Of a stretch of DNA of 64,000 nucleotides, positions 61,289-64,000 are shown one piece after another. Below the pieces are notes generated by a model. It was given only the letters and a program-made list of their open reading frames with translations. It searched no databases and had not been told where the DNA came from. Every line of letters starts with the position of its first letter. Position 1 is the stretch's first letter. A program made the position numbers and the translations under genes. The stretch covers positions 62,001 through 126,000 of the forward strand of contig JBIQKZ010000010.1 of the NCBI GenBank assembly GCA_044464765.1, given 5' to 3'. The stretch comes from JBIQKZ01 sp044464765 (GTDB lineage: Bacteria; Pseudomonadota; Gammaproteobacteria; Burkholderiales; Burkholderiaceae_B).

Positions 61289-61554
61289 ACCATCTTTTAC
61301 CGTTGCTTTCGTGCCTGGCCGGCTTTACTGCGCTAGCCTGCGCCATGGACCGTCAGCAGGAAGAACTGTTCGGAAGGGCTTTGTCCGCCGCCATCACGCT
61401 TGGCCTCAGGCTGTTGGGCGCTGGCCTGCTGCTACTGGCTTTGGCTGTTGCTGTGACTGGGCAAGGGTGGGGGTTGGGGCTTGTTCTGTACAGCGGCTAC
61501 ACCAGTTTGGCTGCCGGTCTGGTTTATCTGGCGATAAATCGAATCGTGTTGTAG
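61285..61554 (+). CDS. DUF3325 small membrane protein
   Basis: Eighty-nine residues with three hydrophobic helices: LLPLLSCLAGFTALACAM, LLGAGLLLLALAVAVTG and LYSGYTSLAAGLVYLAI. DUF3325 genes occur with DUF3649 and PepSY genes after siderophore receptors. The ATG overlaps the stop of the fusion gene (ATGA). The function is unknown. Confidence 0.85.
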   Translation: MNHLLPLLSCLAGFTALACAMDRQQEELFGRALSAAITLGLRLLGAGLLLLALAVAVTGQGWGLGLVLYSGYTSLAAGLVYLAINRIVL

Positions 61555-61565
61555 ACACGGTTTGT

Positions 61566-61686
61566 AAAAAGCGGCTCTATAAAAGACGGTTCGGCAAAAG
61601 ACCGTCCTGTAAAAGATGATTTCTGCAAAGGGCAGTTCTGTAAAAGGCGGTTTTGCAAAGGACGGTTCTGCAAAGGACGATGCTGC
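61566..61686. repeat. Eight tandem 15-bp degenerate repeats
   Basis: Units of 15 bases (one of 16) with consensus AAAGGACGGTTCTGC run head to tail: 61566, 61581, 61596, 61611, 61627, 61642, 61657 and 61672. They follow the DUF3325 stop directly and precede a terminator. The three units from 61642 are the most alike. On the minus strand they translate into a five-residue repeat, but no start signal or family match supports a gene. Confidence 0.8.
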
Positions 61687-61725
61687 AAAGAAAAAGGCAG
61701 CCGTGGCCTTGGAGGCCCGGCCGCC
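61687..61725 (-). terminator. Terminator after the ureidoglycine aminohydrolase gene
   Basis: On the minus strand a G/C-rich imperfect hairpin (arms within 61696-61725, tip GGCCT/AGGCC at 61705-61717) is followed by TTTTTCTTT (61695-61687). It lies about 25 bases after the stop. Confidence 0.75.
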
Positions 61726-61747
61726 CTAGGGTACCGATACAGTCGCC

Positions 61748-62584
61748 CTAGCGGGGATTGCTTAACAACAGGCTTGCATGGCGGTTTACATCTTTGTAAA
61801 GTAGGTAGCGGAATCGCCCTGGGCCGCCGGCATAGCAGGCTTGGGGGCAAAACGCACGTAGCCACATGAAATCGCCGGCCTCTACTTCGACCCAATCCTG
61901 ATTCAGGCGATATACGGCTTTGCCTTCCAGCACATACAGGCCATGTTCCATGACGTGGGTTTCGGCAAATGGAATAATGCCGCCGGGTTCAAAGGTAACG
62001 ATGTTGACATGCATGTCGTGCCGCATGTCGCTCATGTCGACAAACCGTGTAGTCGACCAGCAGCCGTTGGTGCCCGGCATTTCTCCCGGAGTGATGTCCT
62101 GCTCGTTCGTGACGAAGGCGTCGGGCAGTGGAACACCTTCCACCGCTTGATAGTGCTTGCGAATCCAGTGGAATCGGGCCGCCTCGCTGCTGGTGTTGCG
62201 CAAGCTCCAGTCCAGACCGGGGGGAATGAAGGCGTAGCCGCCTGGCTTGAGCGTGTGCGTGGTGCCCAGCATGGTTAACTTGAGTTCGCCTTCGACGACG
62301 AAAAGCACGGCCTCCGCATTTGGGTCCTGCTCGGGCTTGTCGCTGCCGCCTTCGGGGCTGACCTCGACAATGTACTGCGAAAAGGTTTCGGCAAAGCCGG
62401 ATAAAGGACGCGCCAGAACCCAAAGGCGTGTTTTTTCCCAAAAGGGCAGGTGGCTGGTCACGATGTCACGCATCACGCCCTTGGGAATCACGGCGTAAGC
62501 CTCGGTGAACATGGCCCGATCCGTCAGCATATCGGTTTGCGGTGGATGCCCGCCGTGCGGTGCGTAATAGCTAGGTTGTGTCAT
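61748..62584 (-). CDS. allE: (S)-ureidoglycine aminohydrolase (bicupin)
   Basis: This enzyme releases ammonia from ureidoglycine in allantoin breakdown. The 278-residue bicupin matches AllE/YlbA: the N-terminal cupin shows AVLFVVEGELKLTM and KPGGYAFIPPG. The C-terminal cupin holds the metal site ETHVMEHGLYVLEGKAVY with His, Glu and His ligands, and the end RYLLYKDVNRHA. Upstream it has a cluster of operator-like repeats. No other allantoin genes are in the window, though the cupin at the end may belong to the same cluster. Confidence 0.88.
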   Translation of the reverse strand: MTQPSYYAPHGGHPPQTDMLTDRAMFTEAYAVIPKGVMRDIVTSHLPFWEKTRLWVLARPLSGFAETFSQYIVEVSPEGGSDKPEQDPNAEAVLFVVEGELKLTMLGTTHTLKPGGYAFIPPGLDWSLRNTSSEAARFHWIRKHYQAVEGVPLPDAFVTNEQDITPGEMPGTNGCWSTTRFVDMSDMRHDMHVNIVTFEPGGIIPFAETHVMEHGLYVLEGKAVYRLNQDWVEVEAGDFMWLRAFCPQACYAGGPGRFRYLLYKDVNRHASLLLSNPR

Positions 62585-62633
62585 GGAGCCTCTTGTCGAT
62601 GAATAAAGATGTCGCGATGAAGATCACCGCATA

Positions 62634-62699
62634 CGATATCGGACAATTATGATACCGACAAATTAATTATTATGATTGATTGTTTTATTTGTCGGATAC
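62634..62699. promoter_or_regulatory. Repeated GATACCGACAAAT-like operator cluster upstream of allE
   Basis: Three related elements lie in an A/T-rich stretch: GATATCGGACAATTAT (62634-62649), GATACCGACAAATTAA (62651-62666), and the inverted GTATCCGACAAATAAA (62699-62684). The last two include a perfect 9-bp dyad, CCGACAAAT (62655-62663) with ATTTGTCGG (62687-62695). The arrangement 50-115 bases before the allE start suggests a regulator such as a GntR- or IclR-type protein. Confidence 0.55.
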
Positions 62700-62703
62700 T
62701 TGG

Positions 62704-62733
62704 CCACGCCACGCCACGCCACGCCACGCCACG
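62704..62733. repeat. Pentanucleotide microsatellite (CCACG)6
   Basis: Six perfect copies of CCACG, followed by a G/C-rich inverted segment (GCGCCAGCAGCGCGGCGC). It lies between the alpha/beta hydrolase stop and the allE operator cluster, outside any recognised gene. Slipped-strand mispairing could change the copy number. Confidence 0.9.
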
Positions 62734-62812
62734 CGCCAGCAGCGCGGCGCGGCGCGAAATATCAGCGCACCGATAGCGGCAGCGGTCAGGCGTGGATGAA
62801 AGCCAGGAGCGC

Positions 62813-63613
62813 TTATGCGCCGGACACACACCGCATAATCTGTTCCTCGTAAGCCTTTGGATTCAATAGATGGGGATAATGTCCGCCGTGCGGCAGCGAT
62901 ACGTGGTGCGCATCGGGATAGCGTTCGCGCAGGCGGGATCGTGCCGCCGCGGGAATCAGCGGGTCGTCGTCGCAGTCCAGAATCGTGATGGACGATGGGT
63001 TCAGGGAAAGTGGCGGGCATGCTTTCGATTGCACGACGCCTAGGAACCTTGCGTGCAGGTTGTCCGGGCTTTGACGACGCGCCAGCATGGTTTCCTGAAG
63101 TTGCTGAAGGTCGGATGCGGGCGCGCTGCGTACGCGCCCCAGCCATTCGGCATGCAGCGCGGCGCTGTCGATGCTTTCAACATAGGCGCGGTTGAATAGT
63201 GGATTGTCGGCAAGGTCGCTGCCATCGGTGAAGCCATTGCCGATCACTAGCGATTGAACTTGCGCTGGATAGTGCAGGGCGAAGAACTGGATCCAGTAGG
63301 CGGCGAAAGAGCTGCCCACAATGGTCGCGCGGTCAAGCTGCAAGTGCTGCATGACCTGGGCCAGCCCCCGGGCCAACGCCACTGGATCGGAGATAGCCGG
63401 ATACGTCATTGCGATAAGGCGAACACGTTCGCCCAAGGCCTGAAGCGTTGCCACGAACATGGCGCCATCGCCTACTGATCCGGGCAGCAGGATCGCGGCG
63501 GGGCCGTTCGAGGCGGTGTCCAGCCATCGCCATTCATGGCCGTCCACTTCCAGGGTGTTCCAGGAGTAGCGCGATTCCAGCTGCGCGAGCGCGTCGAGAA
63601 ATGTAGTGCTCAT
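62813..63613 (-). CDS. Alpha/beta-hydrolase fold protein
   Basis: The 266-residue protein shows ILLPGSVGDGAMFVATLQALG (oxyanion region), the nucleophile elbow VGSSFAAYW with Ser near residue 100, DCDDDPLIP for the acid, and HGGHYPHL for the histidine. It resembles maspardin/ABHD-type hydrolases of unknown substrate. The start ATG overlaps the stop of the cupin gene, so the two are co-translated. The cupin neighbour suggests a small catabolic unit. Confidence 0.82.
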   Translation of the reverse strand: MSTTFLDALAQLESRYSWNTLEVDGHEWRWLDTASNGPAAILLPGSVGDGAMFVATLQALGERVRLIAMTYPAISDPVALARGLAQVMQHLQLDRATIVGSSFAAYWIQFFALHYPAQVQSLVIGNGFTDGSDLADNPLFNRAYVESIDSAALHAEWLGRVRSAPASDLQQLQETMLARRQSPDNLHARFLGVVQSKACPPLSLNPSSITILDCDDDPLIPAAARSRLRERYPDAHHVSLPHGGHYPHLLNPKAYEEQIMRCVSGA

Positions 63614-64000
63614 CAGGATGCATCCGCCGCAACGTAGCCCTTGGCTTTAAGCTCGTTCATGGATTCGGCCGAGAACTCTGCCTTTGGGCCGTTGCCGCTG
63701 ACAACAACCAGAAGCCAGTGGGTTGAGTCGGGCTCTTCATGCGTAATGTTCTCGAACCGTCGATTGACGCCTGGCGGGAATGAGATCGTGTCGCGTGGAC
63801 CTAGCTCGAATGACTCGACATGCCCGTCGACTTCCCAGGAACAGCGCCAGCGGCCGGAAAACGGCATGAAGGTTTCGTTGGTGTCGTGGTTGTGCATCAT
63901 GGGCCCTTTGCCCGGGGCGGCCTCGACAAACCCCATATTGAAGCCTTCGTTGATCTTGATGGCGGCGTTCTGGGCGGCCAGGTCGCCCAGGGGCGAGGTT
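63613..64000 (-). CDS. Cupin-domain protein (5' end beyond the window)
   Basis: The frame is open to the window edge (..TSPLGDLAAQNAAIKINEGFN before the internal Met), so the true start lies outside. The visible 128 residues form a single cupin: HNHDTNETFMPFSGRWRCSW supplies the metal-binding His and Glu residues, and SFELGPRDTISFPPGVNRRFEN supplies the second motif. It overlaps the hydrolase start by ATGA. The substrate is unknown. Confidence 0.8.
   Translation of the reverse strand, partial: TSPLGDLAAQNAAIKINEGFNMGFVEAAPGKGPMMHNHDTNETFMPFSGRWRCSWEVDGHVESFELGPRDTISFPPGVNRRFENITHEEPDSTHWLLVVVSGNGPKAEFSAESMNELKAKGYVAADAS

Noticed and set aside
61566..61686. CRISPR array
   Set aside because: Units are contiguous 15-mers without spacers, and no cas genes are present.
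61524..61895. Minus-strand ORF with pentapeptide-like repeats
   Set aside because: The periodicity comes from the 15-bp DNA repeat, the frame crosses the allE terminator and the allE 3' end, and there is no ribosome-binding site.
62685..63146. Minus-strand ORF through the CCACG repeat as a phase-variable coding gene
   Set aside because: It overlaps the alpha/beta hydrolase gene in another frame and encodes only low-complexity Arg/Trp-rich sequence at the repeat.

Overview
The window is a roughly 58-60 % GC chromosomal segment of a Gram-negative betaproteobacterium. The best guess is family Alcaligenaceae (Bordetella, Pusillimonas or Achromobacter-like). The reasons are protein-sequence flavour, a pth-ychF neighbourhood, a RibB protein with a degenerate GTP-cyclohydrolase-like tail, a CIRCE-controlled groES-groEL pair, and a filamentous-haemagglutinin two-partner secretion locus.

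Layout. (1) 0.2-2.7 kb: pth, a CPBP-type membrane protease and ychF. (2) 2.8-21.1 kb: a genomic island bounded by clusters of the same GGGGGTAC motif. It starts with a P4-type integrase, carries an anti-phage block, and ends with a second tyrosine recombinase, a structured RNA resembling an IscB-type omega (HEARO) RNA without an adjacent nuclease gene, and an STY4528-like island protein. The defence block is a winged-helix regulator, a type I restriction-modification operon (hsdR, hsdM, YhcG-type nuclease, hsdS), an OLD-like AAA-TOPRIM protein and a complete qatABCD system. All of it reads in one direction with overlapping or nearly touching genes. (3) 21.3-28.5 kb: amtB, a broken GNAT gene, an NDUFA9-like dehydrogenase, the three-gene pnt transhydrogenase and metY. 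(4) 28.5-36.4 kb: AsmA, rsmD-coaD-ferredoxin, ftsY, and an IclR regulator coupled to a CYTH-CHAD protein. (5) 36.4-42 kb: ribB-ribH-nusB-thiL-pgpA-pncC, converging on pyrF and dgkA. (6) 42-48.9 kb: groEL/groES, a copper group (DUF2946, YcnI, CopC-CopD fusion), a DTW-domain tRNA enzyme and an enolase-superfamily enzyme. (7) 49-55.6 kb: a large TpsA exoprotein with GLUG and MBG repeats, its TpsB transporter and a small outer-membrane barrel. (8) 55.6-61.6 kb: an iron-uptake locus around Fur-like sequences (PepSY protein, TonB siderophore receptor, DUF3649-PepSY fusion, DUF3325). (9) 61.7-64 kb: ureidoglycine aminohydrolase, an alpha/beta hydrolase and a cupin that runs off the window, with operator-like repeats and a pentanucleotide microsatellite.

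The most interesting region is the island. It stacks three kinds of defence in one co-directional block: type I R-M with an inserted PD-(D/E)XK protein, an AAA-TOPRIM nuclease-like protein, and Qat. The RNA at about 19.25-19.66 kb looks like a stand-alone guide RNA that would need an IscB-family nuclease supplied from elsewhere. Qat itself is a described system. What may be undescribed is the composite arrangement and the orphan omega RNA inside the same island.
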